DNA from: Lysinibacillus boronitolerans JCM 21713 = 10a = NBRC 103108
Lineage (GTDB): Bacteria > Bacillota > Bacilli > Bacillales_A > Planococcaceae
Assembly (NCBI RefSeq): GCF_000772935.1
Contig: NZ_JPVR01000071.1
Coordinates: forward strand, 62,001-126,000
Direction: 5' to 3'
DNA length: 64,000 nucleotides
Under the pieces are notes generated by a model. That model did not search any database. It had not been told where the DNA came from and saw only the letters and a program-made list of their open reading frames with translations. The translations under genes were made by a program, and so were the position numbers. Of this stretch, positions 46,847 to 59,699 are shown one piece after another (position 1 is the stretch's first letter; the number at the start of each line of letters is the position of its first letter).

Positions 46847-48157
46847 ATGTCAAATGCAGTTTTAGATATTAAGGATAAACCGACCCCGCTCCAGCTTGTG
46901 ACATTAAGTTTCCAGCATATGTTTGCGATGTTTGGTTCAACGATTTTAGTACCACAGTTAGTAGGTCTTAGTCCAGCGATTGCCCTTTTAACAAGCGGAA
47001 TTGCTACATTATTCTTCCTATTAATTACGAAATTTCAGGTACCCGCTTATTTAGGATCATCTTTCGCCTTTATTGCACCAATTTTACTTGCTGCAGGTGG
47101 TTTAAATGAAGACGGTTCAAGTGTAAACCCAGGCAATGCCATGATCGGTGCCATGGCTGTCGGCATTACGTACGGAATTGTATCCTTAATTATTTGGAAA
47201 AGTGGTTATAAGTGGATTATGAAAATCTTGCCACCGATTGTGGTAGGCCCAGTAATTATGGTAATTGGGCTTGGACTTTCTGGTACGGCTGTGAATATGG
47301 CGATGAATGTCAATGGAGAGTATAGCTTTTTACACTTCTCAGCTGCTTTAGTGACGGTCTTTACAGCTATCATCTTTACGATTTTCTTTAAAGGAATTTT
47401 AAGCACTATGCCAATTTTGATGGGTCTAATTGTAGGATACATTTACTCCATGATGATCGACATAGTAGACTATACACCGATTGCTAAAGCAAAATTCTTC
47501 GCAATGCCTGATTTCTTACTACCAGGTGTGCATTATGAGTTTGAAATAACAACAAAAATTCTACTTATCATGGTGCCAATCGTAATTGTAACAATTTCGG
47601 AACATATTGGTCATCAACTAGTATTAGGAAAAGTAGTAGATCGGGATTATATTAAAGAGCCAGGACTACACCGTTCGCTACTAGGTGACGGGCTTGGTAC
47701 ATTTGTGAGTGCTTTAATCGGAGGTCCTCCGAAAACAACGTATGGTGAAAATATTGGTGTACTAGCCATTACTCGAGTATACAGTATCTATGTTATTGCA
47801 GGGGCAGCAGTGGTTGCTATCTTACTATCATTCTTCGGGAAAGCAATGGCCGTAATTGCAACGATTCCAACCGCAGTACTTGGTGGAGTTTCCATCTTAC
47901 TCTTCGGAATTATCGCAGCAAGTGGCTTACGTATGCTAGTAGATAATCATATTGATTTTGGTAACAGTCGTAACCTAGTAATTGCTTCAGTAATTTTAGT
48001 CATTGGTATTGGTGGTGCCAAGTTTGTAATCTCAGAATCATTGAGTGTGGAAGGAATGGCACTAGCAGCGATTATCGGTGTGCTATTAAATGCGATTCTA
48101 CCAGGTAAAAAAGAAGCTGATATACCCGTACAATACAATCAAAATAAAGATTCATAG
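46847..48157 (+). CDS. pyrP: Uracil permease PyrP
   Basis: A 436-residue uracil:proton symporter of the NCS2 (UraA) family, with about 14 membrane segments. Landmarks: PLQLVTLSFQHMFAMFGSTI, VPQLVGLSPAIALLTSGI, FQVPAYLGSSFAFIAPI, IVTISEHIGHQLVLGKV with the substrate-binding Glu-His, and GGPPKTTYGENIGVLAITRV. Attenuator 2 follows. Confidence 0.96.
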   Translation: MSNAVLDIKDKPTPLQLVTLSFQHMFAMFGSTILVPQLVGLSPAIALLTSGIATLFFLLITKFQVPAYLGSSFAFIAPILLAAGGLNEDGSSVNPGNAMIGAMAVGITYGIVSLIIWKSGYKWIMKILPPIVVGPVIMVIGLGLSGTAVNMAMNVNGEYSFLHFSAALVTVFTAIIFTIFFKGILSTMPILMGLIVGYIYSMMIDIVDYTPIAKAKFFAMPDFLLPGVHYEFEITTKILLIMVPIVIVTISEHIGHQLVLGKVVDRDYIKEPGLHRSLLGDGLGTFVSALIGGPPKTTYGENIGVLAITRVYSIYVIAGAAVVAILLSFFGKAMAVIATIPTAVLGGVSILLFGIIAASGLRMLVDNHIDFGNSRNLVIASVILVIGIGGAKFVISESLSVEGMALAAIIGVLLNAILPGKKEADIPVQYNQNKDS

Positions 48158-48169
48158 TAGTACCTTTTA

Positions 48170-48290
48170 ATGAATTGTCCAGAGAGGCAAAAAAAGGGAA
48201 GTTGTGGACAGGCTGAAGTAGGATGTATGTCTTGCTGTAGTTTGTCACGCCTCCTCATGCCTCGTTGATGACATCAACGAGGCTTTTACT
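48170..48290 (+). ncRNA. PyrR-dependent attenuator between pyrP and pyrB
   Basis: A second PyrR loop TTGTCCAGAGAGGCA is at 48176-48190. The terminator is GCCTCGTTGATG paired with CATCAACGAGGC at 48259-48283, followed by TTTT. It lets UMP tune the enzymes more than the permease. Confidence 0.9.
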
Positions 48291-48351
48291 TTATATACAG
48301 AGGACGTCATACATAGACGTTCACGATTCACAACCTAATGGAGGTCACATG

Positions 48352-49230
48352 ATGAAGAACTTATTATCGATGGAACATTTAACAACAGAAGAGATTAACC
48401 AAATCCTAGATCTTGCGCAAGCATTTGAAAATGGTGAAACATCATCGTTATCTCGAACATACAAAGTTGCCAATCTATTCTTTGAACCAAGTACTCGTAC
48501 AAAAACAAGCTTTGAAATGGCAGAATACAAAATTGGCTGTCATGTTATTCCTTTTGATGCAGGGTTTTCGAGTGTTACGAAAGGGGAAACGATGTACGAT
48601 ACTGTCAAAACGTTAGAAATGATTGGTTTAGATGCTGTCATCATTCGAGCGTCAGAAGATGAGTATTACAATGAGCTGCTGGATGGTATTAATGTAGCGA
48701 TTATTAATGCAGGGGACGGTGCTGGACAGCACCCTTCACAATCCTTATTGGATCTTTATACCATCAAAAAAGAGTTTGGCTATTTCGAGGGGTTGAATGT
48801 CACAATTGCTGGAGATATCTCACATAGTCGAGTAGCGAAATCAAATGCAACAGCATTACAAAATTTAGGGGCAAATGTTCATTTCCTTTGTCCGGAAGAA
48901 TGGTCTGGCGGTTTTGAAGCGCACCATTCATGGGATAATCTGATCGAAATAAGTGATGTCATTATGTTACTACGTGTGCAACATGAACGTCATAAGGTAA
49001 ATAAAAGCTTCTCAAAGGAAGGTTACCATCAAGAGTTTGGTTTAACAATTGAACGAGAAAAGCAAATGAAAGAATCAGCCATTATCATGCATCCAGCACC
49101 CGTCAATCGTGATGTCGAAATTGCTTCTGAGTTAGTCGAGTGTGATCGCTCTCGAATTTTTGAACAAGTGCGGAACGGTGTTTACACACGGATGGCTATT
49201 ATGGAAACCATTTTAAAGGGGAGAGAATAA
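48352..49230 (+). CDS. pyrB: Aspartate carbamoyltransferase, catalytic subunit
   Basis: A 292-residue enzyme that joins carbamoyl phosphate to aspartate. [16 protein letters not shown] is the carbamoyl phosphate motif; [35 protein letters not shown] and [18 protein letters not shown] follow. No regulatory subunit pyrI is present, as in bacilli. ATG 48352 has GGAGGT 6 nt upstream; the adjacent ATG 48349 is possible. Confidence 0.97.
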   Translation: MKNLLSMEHLTTEEINQILDLAQAFENGETSSLSRTYKVANLFFEPSTRTKTSFEMAEYKIGCHVIPFDAGFSSVTKGETMYDTVKTLEMIGLDAVIIRASEDEYYNELLDGINVAIINAGDGAGQHPSQSLLDLYTIKKEFGYFEGLNVTIAGDISHSRVAKSNATALQNLGANVHFLCPEEWSGGFEAHHSWDNLIEISDVIMLLRVQHERHKVNKSFSKEGYHQEFGLTIEREKQMKESAIIMHPAPVNRDVEIASELVECDRSRIFEQVRNGVYTRMAIMETILKGRE

Positions 49231-49231
49231 C

Positions 49232-50509
49232 ATGACAAAGGTACTTCAAAATGTACAAATGCTAGATGAACAAGGTGAATTGAAGACAGTCAATATTGCA
49301 ATGGCAGACGGAAAGATTACGGCTATTGGTCAGGATGTAACTGTAGCAGGTGCAGAACTGATTGAAGGACATGGTTTAATCGTGGCACCAGGCTTTATCG
49401 ATGTTCATACACATTTACGAGAGCCAGGATTTGAGCATAAGGAAACCATTGCAACAGGTTCGGCATCAGCAGCAAAAGGTGGCTTTACAACAATTTGCGC
49501 AATGCCTAATACAAAGCCAGTACCTGATTCAGTTGAAAACATGCAGCTCATCAATGGGCTCATTAAGGACAGCGCTGTTATTCGAGTACTCCCATATGGT
49601 TCCCTAACAAAGGATATATCGGGTGAGGTTCGAACAAATATCGAAGAATTAAAAGCACATGGAGCAGTAGCATTCTCAGATGATGGTGTTGGCATTCAGC
49701 TAGCCTCTACGATGTATGAGCAAATGAAAGATGCAGCCCAGCACGATATGGTCGTTGTAGCACATTGCGAGGACAACTCATTAATCTATGATGGTGTGAT
49801 GCACGAAGGAAAGCGTAATAAAGAGCTTGGCCTTCCAGGAATACCTTCCATTTGTGAATCCGTACAAATTGCTCGAGATGTACTACTTGCAGAAGCAGCA
49901 GGCGCTCGTTACCATGTTTGTCACGTATCGACGAAAGAATCTGTGCGTGCGGTAAGAGATGCAAAGGCTGCAGGAATCCGTGTCACAGCAGAAGTTTGTC
50001 CACATCATTTATTACTAGAAGAGATGGATATTCCATCTGATGATGCGAATTGGAAAATGAATCCACCATTACGCGCAGCGGATGATAAAGATTCTCTACA
50101 TGCAGCACTACTTGATGGCACAATCGACTGCATTGCAACAGATCATGCGCCACACACAGTAGAAGAAAAATGCTGCGGTATGGTTGGCGCACCATTTGGT
50201 ATTGTAGGTTTCGAAACAGCTTTCCCACTACTTTATACACAGTTTGTAGAAACAGGAAAGTGGACGTTAAAACAATTAGTTGATTGGATGACAGTGAAAG
50301 CAGCTGAGATTTTTGATCTGCCATATGGCACATTAGAAGTGGGTGCTTCAGCTGATATGATTTTAATTGATATTCAAAAAGAACAAACAATTGATGCAGA
50401 AGGCTTTGTATCAAAAGGTCGTAATACACCATTCAATGGCTGGGTGGCAAAGGGTTGGCCAGTACTAACGATTTTTGAAGGCAATATCGTATATCAGGAG
50501 GCAGAGTAA
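49232..50509 (+). CDS. pyrC: Dihydroorotase PyrC
   Basis: A 425-residue zinc amidohydrolase that cyclises carbamoyl aspartate. The metal motif is [55 protein letters not shown] and [14 protein letters not shown] show the other metal and catalytic residues. It starts 1 bp after pyrB and ends in the carA start codon. Confidence 0.97.
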   Translation: MTKVLQNVQMLDEQGELKTVNIAMADGKITAIGQDVTVAGAELIEGHGLIVAPGFIDVHTHLREPGFEHKETIATGSASAAKGGFTTICAMPNTKPVPDSVENMQLINGLIKDSAVIRVLPYGSLTKDISGEVRTNIEELKAHGAVAFSDDGVGIQLASTMYEQMKDAAQHDMVVVAHCEDNSLIYDGVMHEGKRNKELGLPGIPSICESVQIARDVLLAEAAGARYHVCHVSTKESVRAVRDAKAAGIRVTAEVCPHHLLLEEMDIPSDDANWKMNPPLRAADDKDSLHAALLDGTIDCIATDHAPHTVEEKCCGMVGAPFGIVGFETAFPLLYTQFVETGKWTLKQLVDWMTVKAAEIFDLPYGTLEVGASADMILIDIQKEQTIDAEGFVSKGRNTPFNGWVAKGWPVLTIFEGNIVYQEAE

Positions 50510-51609
50510 TGAAAAAACGTTTACTAGTTTTAGAAGATGGCACAGTATTTACAGGTACAGCATTTGGTAGCGAGCGCGCTTCACAAGGTGAGGTTGTATT
50601 CACAACAGGGATGACAGGTTATCAGGAAACAATTTCAGATCCTTCATTCTATGGACAAATTGTCACTTTAACTTATCCTTTAGTTGGTAATTACGGCATT
50701 AACCGTGATGACTTTGAATCGATTACGCCAGCCATTCGTGGATTTGTTGTGCGTGAATTAGCTAAAAATCCTTCAAATTTCCGCTGTGATTTAACTTTAG
50801 ATGATTATTTGACATCAAAGGATATCCCAGGAATTGAAGGGATTGATACACGAAAATTAACACGTATTATTCGTAGTAAAGGTTCCGTAAAAGCGATTTT
50901 GACAGCTGCTGATGAAGAAGTAAATGTGGATGAAATTGTGGCACAATTACAAGCAACGCCAGCCATTACGCACCATGTTCGTGAAGTATCACCAAAAGCG
51001 GCCTACCCATCTCCAGGACGTGGTAAACGAGTTGTCCTAATAGATTATGGTATGAAGCATGGGATTTTACGTGAATTAAACAAACGTGATTGTGATGTGC
51101 TAGTAGTACCTTATAATACGTCAGCTAAGGAAATTTTAGCTTGGCATCCAGATGGCATCATGCTGTCGAATGGACCAGGAAATCCTGAAGATGTTCAGGA
51201 AGGCATTGAAACAGTACGTAACTTAATTGGGAAAGTGCCAATGTTCGGTATTTGTTTAGGCCATCAAATCTTTTCTTTAGCAAGTGGTGCGAAAGCCTTT
51301 AAATTACCGTTTGGACACCGTGGTGGTAACCATCCAGTAAAAGATTTACGCACAGGTCGTACAGATTTAACATCTCAGAACCATGGCTATGCCATCGATA
51401 TCGAATCATTGAAAGATACTGATTTAGAATTAACACATATCGCGTTAAATGATGGAACATGTGAAGGTGTGCGTCATAAAAAATATCCAATTTTCACAGT
51501 GCAATATCACCCAGAAGCATCACCAGGTCCAGAAGATTCAAACCACTTATTTGATGAATTCATCGAAATGATGGAAGTAGAAGCAGGGAAGGGGAAACAA
51601 CATGCCTAA
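50509..51609 (+). CDS. carA: Carbamoyl-phosphate synthase small (glutaminase) subunit
   Basis: A 366-residue class I glutamine amidotransferase feeding ammonia to CarB. The N-terminal half starts [19 protein letters not shown]; the triad region is [20 protein letters not shown] with the nucleophile Cys and [15 protein letters not shown] with the His-Glu. In B. subtilis pyrAA is the pyrimidine-specific copy; whether an arginine-specific copy exists here cannot be seen. It overlaps carB by 8 bp. Confidence 0.96.
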   Translation: MKKRLLVLEDGTVFTGTAFGSERASQGEVVFTTGMTGYQETISDPSFYGQIVTLTYPLVGNYGINRDDFESITPAIRGFVVRELAKNPSNFRCDLTLDDYLTSKDIPGIEGIDTRKLTRIIRSKGSVKAILTAADEEVNVDEIVAQLQATPAITHHVREVSPKAAYPSPGRGKRVVLIDYGMKHGILRELNKRDCDVLVVPYNTSAKEILAWHPDGIMLSNGPGNPEDVQEGIETVRNLIGKVPMFGICLGHQIFSLASGAKAFKLPFGHRGGNHPVKDLRTGRTDLTSQNHGYAIDIESLKDTDLELTHIALNDGTCEGVRHKKYPIFTVQYHPEASPGPEDSNHLFDEFIEMMEVEAGKGKQHA

Positions 51610-54600
51610 ACGTACAGATATTGAAACTATTTTAGTAATCGGCTCAGGCCCAATTGTTATCGGACAAGCAGCAGAATTTGACTATGCAGGAACACAAGCA
51701 TGTCTTTCATTAAAAGAAGAGGGCTACCGCGTTATTTTAATCAATTCAAACCCTGCTACAATCATGACAGATACAGAAATTGCAGACAAAGTCTATATTG
51801 AGCCAATTTCTCTTGATTTTGTATCACGTATATTACGTAAAGAACGCCCAGACGCGATTTTACCAACACTTGGTGGTCAAACGGGCCTAAATATGGCGAT
51901 CGAATTAGACAAATCAGGTATTCTAGATGAGCTTGGGATTGAAATTCTTGGTACTAAATTAGATGCCATCCATAAAGCAGAGGACCGTGATTTATTCCGT
52001 AATCTAATGTATGAGCTAGGAGCTCCAGTTCCTGAATCTGATATTATTCATAACTTAGATGAAGCAAAAAGATTTGTTGCGAAAATTGGCTATCCTGTTA
52101 TTGTTCGACCTGCCTTTACACTTGGCGGTACAGGGGGCGGTATTTGCTACAACGATCAAGACTTAGAAGAGATTGTGACATCGGGTTTAAAATATTCACC
52201 TGTAACGCAATGTCTATTAGAGAAATCAATCGCAGGCTATAAAGAGATTGAATACGAAGTAATGCGTGATGCAGCTGACAATGCCATCGTTGTATGTAAC
52301 ATGGAAAACGTTGACCCAGTAGGGATTCATACAGGTGACTCAATCGTTGTTGCACCAACGCAAACACTATCTGATCGCGAAAACCAAATGCTACGTAATA
52401 TTTCACTCGATATTATTCGCGCATTAAAAATTGAAGGTGGCTGTAATGTACAGCTTGCACTTGATCCATATAGCTTTAATTACTATGTGATTGAAGTAAA
52501 TCCACGTGTCTCTCGTTCATCTGCATTAGCATCAAAAGCAACAGGTTATCCAATTGCTAAGCTAGCCGCTAAAATTGCAGTAGGCTTAACGTTAGATGAA
52601 ATTAAGAACCCTGTAACAGGCTCAACATATGCTTGTTTTGAGCCTGCACTGGACTATATCGTAGCAAAAATTCCTCGCTGGCCATTCGATAAATTCGAAT
52701 CTGCTAAACGTAATCTTGGTACGCAAATGAAAGCGACTGGTGAAGTAATGGCGTTAGGTCGTACTTTTGAGGAAGCTATGCTAAAAGCGGTTCGTTCTCT
52801 TGAGACAGGTCAAGTACATTTAGAGTTAAAACATGCTGAGGAAAATTCAGATTCTTGGATTGAAAAACGTATTCGCAAGGCTGGGGATGAACGTCTATTC
52901 TTCATCGGTGAAGCTTTACGTCGAGGTGTAACAATTGAACAAATTCATGAATGGTCAGCAATCGATCTATTCTTCTTAAATAAATTTAAAAATATTGTGG
53001 ATATGGAACAAACGCTTGCAGACAATAAGAATGACAAAGACATACTACGAACAGCTAAACGTTTAGGCTTTGCAGATAAGAAAATTGCTGAGCTTTGGGA
53101 AACAACACCAGAAGAACTATATACTTATCGTAAAGAGCATGGTATTATGCCAGTCTATAAAATGGTGGATACATGTGCAGCAGAATTTGAATCAGAAACA
53201 CCATATTTCTATGGCACATATGAAGACGAAAATGAATCGATTAAGTCAGAAAAACCTTCTGTTGTGGTACTTGGTTCAGGTCCAATCCGTATCGGGCAAG
53301 GGGTAGAATTTGACTATGCCACTGTACACTCAGTATGGGCGATTCAAGAAGCGGGTTATGAAGCAATCATCATCAACTCAAATCCAGAAACGGTGTCAAC
53401 AGACTTCTCAATTTCCGATAAGTTATACTTTGAACCATTAACAATTGAGGACGTTATGCATATTATCGACTTAGAACAACCAATTGGTGTTGTTGTTCAA
53501 TTTGGTGGTCAAACGGCTATCAACCTTGCTGATAAATTAGCTGCTAATGGCGTGAAAATCCTAGGTACATCTCTTGAGGATATTGACCGTGCAGAAAACC
53601 GAGATAAATTTGAGCAGGCGCTACGTGAATTAGATATTCCACAACCTCAAGGAGAAACAGCGGTTTCTACAGAGGAAGCTCTTGCCATTGGTGAGCGTCT
53701 AGGCTTCCCAGTGCTTGTTCGCCCTTCATATGTACTTGGTGGACGTGCAATGGAAATTGTTTATAACCAAGAAGAATTACAGCACTATATGGAAAATGCG
53801 GTAGAGGCATCTCCAGATCATCCAGTTTTAGTAGACCGTTACTTAACAGGTCAGGAAATTGAAGTAGATGCTATCTGTGACGGTGAGAATGTGTTAATTC
53901 CAGGAATTATGGAGCATATCGAGCGTGCAGGAGTTCACTCTGGTGACTCAATCTCTGTTTACCCACCGCAAAAATTAACACAGGCACAAAAAGATACATT
54001 AGTTGACTATACAACTCGTCTTGCGAAGGGGCTAGGCATCATCGGCTTAATGAACATTCAATATGTTATTTCACAAAACGAAGTATTTGTCATCGAGGTG
54101 AACCCACGTTCATCACGTACAGTACCGTTCCTAAGTAAGATTACAAATATTCCAATGGCTAATATTGCAACAAAAGCAATCCTTGGCAAATCCATTGTAG
54201 AGCAAGGCTATCCAACAGGCTTAGCAGCGGAGCAAAAAGGCGTATTTGTAAAAGTACCAGTGTTCTCATTCGCTAAATTACGTCGTGTAGACATTACATT
54301 GGGACCTGAAATGAAATCTACTGGTGAAGTAATGGGGAAAGATGCAACATTAGAAAAAGCTCTTTATAAAGGCTTAGTTGCAGCAGGTATGGAAATACGA
54401 ACAGAAGGTACAGTATTATTCACTGTGTCTGATAAAGATAAAGAAGAAGCGATTGCATTAGCAAAACGCTTCTCAACAGTAGGCTATCGCATTGTAGCAA
54501 CTGAAGGTACAGCAAAAGCATTTGAAGCAGCAGGCGTACGAACTGATGTAGTAGGCAAGATTGGGGCGAAAGGACAAACATTGATTGACCTTATCCAAAA

Positions 54601-54799
54601 TGGGGAAGCTCAGCTTGTTGTCAATACATTAACAAAAGGCAAGCAACCAGCTCGTGACGGCTTCCGAATTCGTCGTGAGTCTGTAGAAAATGGTGTTCCT
54701 TGTCTAACATCTTTAGATACAGCAGAAGCAATGGTACGTGTTATCGAATCTATGACATTTACAGCAGAACAAATGCCAAAAGCGGAGGTAGTACACTAA
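51602..54799 (+). CDS. carB: Carbamoyl-phosphate synthase large subunit
   Basis: A 1065-residue enzyme that builds carbamoyl phosphate from bicarbonate, ammonia and two ATP. Two ATP-grasp halves are evident: [20 protein letters not shown] and [20 protein letters not shown] begin each; [17 protein letters not shown] and [17 protein letters not shown] are the glycine loops; [20 protein letters not shown] and [17 protein letters not shown] bind metal. A C-terminal MGS-like allosteric domain (~935-1065) would take UMP and PRPP signals. Confidence 0.97.
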   Translation: MPKRTDIETILVIGSGPIVIGQAAEFDYAGTQACLSLKEEGYRVILINSNPATIMTDTEIADKVYIEPISLDFVSRILRKERPDAILPTLGGQTGLNMAIELDKSGILDELGIEILGTKLDAIHKAEDRDLFRNLMYELGAPVPESDIIHNLDEAKRFVAKIGYPVIVRPAFTLGGTGGGICYNDQDLEEIVTSGLKYSPVTQCLLEKSIAGYKEIEYEVMRDAADNAIVVCNMENVDPVGIHTGDSIVVAPTQTLSDRENQMLRNISLDIIRALKIEGGCNVQLALDPYSFNYYVIEVNPRVSRSSALASKATGYPIAKLAAKIAVGLTLDEIKNPVTGSTYACFEPALDYIVAKIPRWPFDKFESAKRNLGTQMKATGEVMALGRTFEEAMLKAVRSLETGQVHLELKHAEENSDSWIEKRIRKAGDERLFFIGEALRRGVTIEQIHEWSAIDLFFLNKFKNIVDMEQTLADNKNDKDILRTAKRLGFADKKIAELWETTPEELYTYRKEHGIMPVYKMVDTCAAEFESETPYFYGTYEDENESIKSEKPSVVVLGSGPIRIGQGVEFDYATVHSVWAIQEAGYEAIIINSNPETVSTDFSISDKLYFEPLTIEDVMHIIDLEQPIGVVVQFGGQTAINLADKLAANGVKILGTSLEDIDRAENRDKFEQALRELDIPQPQGETAVSTEEALAIGERLGFPVLVRPSYVLGGRAMEIVYNQEELQHYMENAVEASPDHPVLVDRYLTGQEIEVDAICDGENVLIPGIMEHIERAGVHSGDSISVYPPQKLTQAQKDTLVDYTTRLAKGLGIIGLMNIQYVISQNEVFVIEVNPRSSRTVPFLSKITNIPMANIATKAILGKSIVEQGYPTGLAAEQKGVFVKVPVFSFAKLRRVDITLGPEMKSTGEVMGKDATLEKALYKGLVAAGMEIRTEGTVLFTVSDKDKEEAIALAKRFSTVGYRIVATEGTAKAFEAAGVRTDVVGKIGAKGQTLIDLIQNGEAQLVVNTLTKGKQPARDGFRIRRESVENGVPCLTSLDTAEAMVRVIESMTFTAEQMPKAEVVH

Positions 54800-54800
54800 T

Positions 54801-56481
<1,681 letters not shown>

Positions 56482-56482
<1 letters not shown>

Positions 56483-57186
56483 TGAATACGAAACCTATAC
56501 TAGCTCTAGATTTTCCAGGAGAAAAAGAAGTATTCGATTTTCTTAAAAAGTTCGATGAGCCTCTTTTCGTGAAAATTGGAATGGAATTATATATGCAAGA
56601 AGGACCTGATATCGTACGCAAAGTAAAGGATTTAGGTCATGATATTTTCCTTGATTTAAAATTACATGATATCCCAAATACAGTAGGCTCTGCGATGAAG
56701 GGTCTAGCAAAATTAGGGGTAGATTTAGTTAATGTCCATGCTGCAGGCGGACGTCCTATGATGGAAGCTGCTCTAGAAGGACTTGAAGCGGGAACGCCAT
56801 TAGGCAAAGTACGTCCTGCACTAATAGCCGTTACTCAATTAACATCCACAACAGAAGAACAAATGCAAGCAGAGCAAAAAATTGCTCTTTCATTGCAAGA
56901 GTCTGTCCTACACTACGCAGGGCTCACAAAGGAAGCTGGCTTACAAGGTGTTGTTTGCTCTGTCCATGAGGCTAAGGCGATTGCTGAGGCGTGTGGAGAT
57001 GAATTTCTACGTGTCACACCTGGAATTCGTTTAGCTGGCGGTGCTGCACACGATCAAAAACGTATAGCAACACCTGATGGGGCAAAGCGTGATGGTTCAT
57101 CACTCATCGTTGTTGGCCGTGCTGTAACAGGTGCACAGGATCCAGTAGCAGCGTATAAAATCGTAAGTGAATTATGGGAGGCATAA
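56482..57186 (+). CDS. pyrF: Orotidine-5'-phosphate decarboxylase
   Basis: A 234-residue TIM-barrel enzyme making [20 protein letters not shown], then [20 protein letters not shown] with the Asp-Lys-x-x-Asp catalytic centre, [15 protein letters not shown], and [20 protein letters not shown] at the phosphate loop. I start at ATG 56482 inside the pyrD stop; the in-frame TTG one codon earlier is an alternative, and AAGGAG is compatible with both. Confidence 0.96.
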
Positions 57187-57189
57187 ATT

Positions 57190-57819
57190 ATGACATTACA
57201 AAATGAAATTGCACACGCTATGTTAAAAGTTGGGGCTGTAGAATTAAATCCTACAGAGCTATTTACATGGGCATCTGGTATTAAATCACCTATATACTGT
57301 GATACACGTTTAACCATTTCCGATCCAGTTATTCGAAAACAATTAGCAAATGGTTTAGCCTCTGTCATCAAAGAGAACTTCGGTGCGACAGAAATTGTAG
57401 CAGGAACAGCTACAGCAGGTATCCCACATGCAGCATGGGTAAGTGATATTTTAGAATTACCAATGGTTTATGTACGCTCGAAAGCGAAGGAGCATGGTCG
57501 TGGCAATCAAATTGAAGGAAAATACGCAGCAGGACAAAAAGTAGTGGTTGTGGAGGATATCGTCTCTACAGGTGGCTCTTCCATTACAGCAGTAGAAGCA
57601 TTGCGTGCAGCAGGCTGTGAGGTGCTTGGCGTTGTATGTGTTTACACATATAATCTTCCACGTGCTGAGCAAGCGTTTGATGAGGCTGGCATCCAATACG
57701 TATCGTTAACAAATTTTGATTATCTCATTGAAGCAGCAAATGAATCAGGGGCTATCAAAGAAGAAGATATCCCATTCTTAAAAGAGTGGCATGGAAAATT
57801 AAAAGCTGGAGAGCTATAA
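57190..57819 (+). CDS. pyrE: Orotate phosphoribosyltransferase
   Basis: A 209-residue PRTase that converts orotate and PRPP to OMP. FTWASGIKSPIYCDTRLTI, GTATAGIPHAAWVSDIL and VRSKAKEHGRGNQIEGKY precede the PRPP loop VVVVEDIVSTGGSSITAVEA. It is the last gene of the operon; a terminator follows. Confidence 0.96.
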   Translation: MTLQNEIAHAMLKVGAVELNPTELFTWASGIKSPIYCDTRLTISDPVIRKQLANGLASVIKENFGATEIVAGTATAGIPHAAWVSDILELPMVYVRSKAKEHGRGNQIEGKYAAGQKVVVVEDIVSTGGSSITAVEALRAAGCEVLGVVCVYTYNLPRAEQAFDEAGIQYVSLTNFDYLIEAANESGAIKEEDIPFLKEWHGKLKAGEL

Positions 57820-57887
57820 TTAGAAATCTTGTAAAAGTAGTAGTAAAACATAGAGTTACTGGAATATAAAAGAGAGCAAATGCATAG

Positions 57888-57926
57888 AAACAACTATCGA
57901 TATTTTTGTTGATAGTTGTTTTTTTG
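57888..57926 (+). terminator. Terminator of the pyr operon
   Basis: AAACAACTATC pairs with GATAGTTGTTT around a 12-nt T-rich loop, followed by a run of T. Confidence 0.88.
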
Positions 57927-58403
57927 TGTTTTTCATCGTAGTCAAAGGAAAATAAACTTTATTAACTTTTAAGAGAAGTATGGTCTATAGATTAAAGATA
58001 TTGTAAAAATAATTTATTTTTCTAATGTAATATAAAATACTTTATTTGTTTAGCACTTTAATAAATAAAATTATTCATTAATAATAATTAGGAAAATTTA
58101 GTATCATTCTATGAATTAAATAAACAATAAAAATCCTTTTATAATCATGTTTTCCAAATAAAAGTAAATTTTAACGTAGTATGAATAGGTCAATTGAGTA
58201 GGTTGTTATTATTTTAGTAAAATAAAAAAATGATACTTTAGGCAAATAAAGTTAAAAATGAACAAATGTTCAGTATGGCAAAACCTAAAGCATCTAATTT
58301 AAAATGGTATAGTTGTATGGATTATTTTGTATGTAATATTATGAGAATTGTAAAAATTCACTTGATTAAATGTATTATTTCCAGATAAAATAGCATTACG
58401 CCT

Positions 58404-58425
58404 AATTGTCAGAATATTATATACT
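58404..58425 (+). promoter_or_regulatory. Candidate CodY box overlapping a -10 element
   Basis: AATTGTCAGAATATT (58404-58418) differs at two of 15 positions from the CodY consensus AATTTTCWGAAAATT. TATACT follows at 58420-58425, so a bound repressor would block a promoter here. The matching -35 is weak. Confidence 0.55.
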
Positions 58426-58548
58426 GATCCAGTTACTATTACATTTGGAAAATAGGGTCAATTTTATGTAAGGAAGATGTTCTTTTTAAAATTTGATGTT
58501 TTTTTTAGCTAATATAATTTTGAAATAGGTTTAACACCTTATGATCTA

Positions 58549-58563
58549 ATTTTTCGGAATATT
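58549..58563 (+). promoter_or_regulatory. Second, weaker CodY-like site
   Basis: ATTTTTCGGAATATT matches 12 of 15 positions of the CodY consensus, 137 bp before the appD start. Confidence 0.4.
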
Positions 58564-58699
58564 GGATCTTATGAGGGAATCCAAAAGCTAATTTCTTTTT
58601 ACATCTTTTACTTAAAGAATACATTTTAGACATATGTTTCTGTTGCTTACATAAAGGATGTAGTGATTTTTAGTAAAAAAATTAAAGGTGTGATATTAA

Positions 58700-59695
58700 A
58701 TGAGCTTAATGTTAGAAGTGAAAAACCTTAAAACTGGTTTTGATATAGATGGGGAGATTTATCATGCTGTTGATGATGTTTCTTTTTCAGTCAAATCAGG
58801 TCAAATTATTGGGGTAGTTGGGGAATCTGGATGTGGAAAAAGTGTCATGTCCCTTTCAGTTATGCAGCTTCTTCCAAAAGGGATTGGTAAAATTACAGGC
58901 GGAGAAATTAAGTTTGAAGGCAAAAACATCGAAAATTATTCTAGCGATGACATGAATAAGATTAGAGGAAAAGATATCAGTATGATTTTCCAAGAACCCA
59001 TGACATCATTAAATCCCGTTTTTACAATTGGTTCACAAATACAAGAGATTATCTTAAATCACTCTAAAATCTCAAAGGCAGAGGCTAAAAGTAAAGCAAT
59101 AGACTTATTAAAACAAGTTGGCATACCGAGAGCGGATCAAATTGTTGATGAGTATCCACACCAATTATCTGGTGGTATGAGACAAAGGGTTATGATTGCC
59201 ATTGCCATTGCATGTCAACCTAAACTATTAATTGCAGATGAACCTACTACGGCTCTTGATGTGACGGTACAAGCTCAAATCCTAGATCTATTAAAGACAA
59301 TTCAAGCAAAGAATGATATGTCCATCGTGCTTATTACACATGATTTAGGTGTCGTAGCCGAAATGTGTGATGAAGTAATTATCATGTATGCAGGGAAAAT
59401 TGTAGAAAGAACAAATGTAGATAATTTGTTCCACAACCCTCAGCATCCTTATACAAAGCTATTAATGGCTTCTATACCAAGAATCGATGAAGAAGTTGAA
59501 AAGTTAACAACCATTCAAGGGATTGTACCTTCGTTAAAAAATATGCCCCAAATAGGTTGCCGTTTTGTGGATAGATGTCCTTCGGCTATGCCTGACTGTA
59601 GCAAGGTTACGCCACAACTTTCCTTCATAGGCGAGGGACATGAGGTATCATGTTTACTTTACGAAAGTTGTGATACAAGAAAGGGTGTGAGCTGA
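58700..59695 (+). CDS. appD: Oligopeptide ABC transporter ATP-binding protein (AppD/OppD-like)
   Basis: A 331-residue cytoplasmic ATPase. Walker A GVVGESGCGKSVMSLS, signature LSGGMRQRVMIAIAIA, Walker B LLIADEPTTALD and the H-loop VLITHDLGVVAEM. The C-terminal oligopeptide extension with cysteines (IGCRFVDRCPSAMPDC) is typical of OppD/DppD and can hold an Fe-S site. AAAGGTG precedes the ATG. The gene order D-F-A-B-C equals the B. subtilis app operon, which is why I use app names. Confidence 0.93.
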   Translation: MSLMLEVKNLKTGFDIDGEIYHAVDDVSFSVKSGQIIGVVGESGCGKSVMSLSVMQLLPKGIGKITGGEIKFEGKNIENYSSDDMNKIRGKDISMIFQEPMTSLNPVFTIGSQIQEIILNHSKISKAEAKSKAIDLLKQVGIPRADQIVDEYPHQLSGGMRQRVMIAIAIACQPKLLIADEPTTALDVTVQAQILDLLKTIQAKNDMSIVLITHDLGVVAEMCDEVIIMYAGKIVERTNVDNLFHNPQHPYTKLLMASIPRIDEEVEKLTTIQGIVPSLKNMPQIGCRFVDRCPSAMPDCSKVTPQLSFIGEGHEVSCLLYESCDTRKGVS

Positions 59696-59699
59696 CAGT

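Larger units (their letters stand above)
57927..58699. other. Very AT-rich intergenic region before the peptide transporter
   Basis: No gene longer than about 30 codons with a plausible start is seen. It holds two CodY-like sequences (58404 and 58549, annotated separately), a TGAACA/TGTTCA inverted pair around AA at 58259-58272, and GAATT/AATTC arms around GTAAA at 58345-58359. It looks like a long regulatory leader. Confidence 0.5.
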
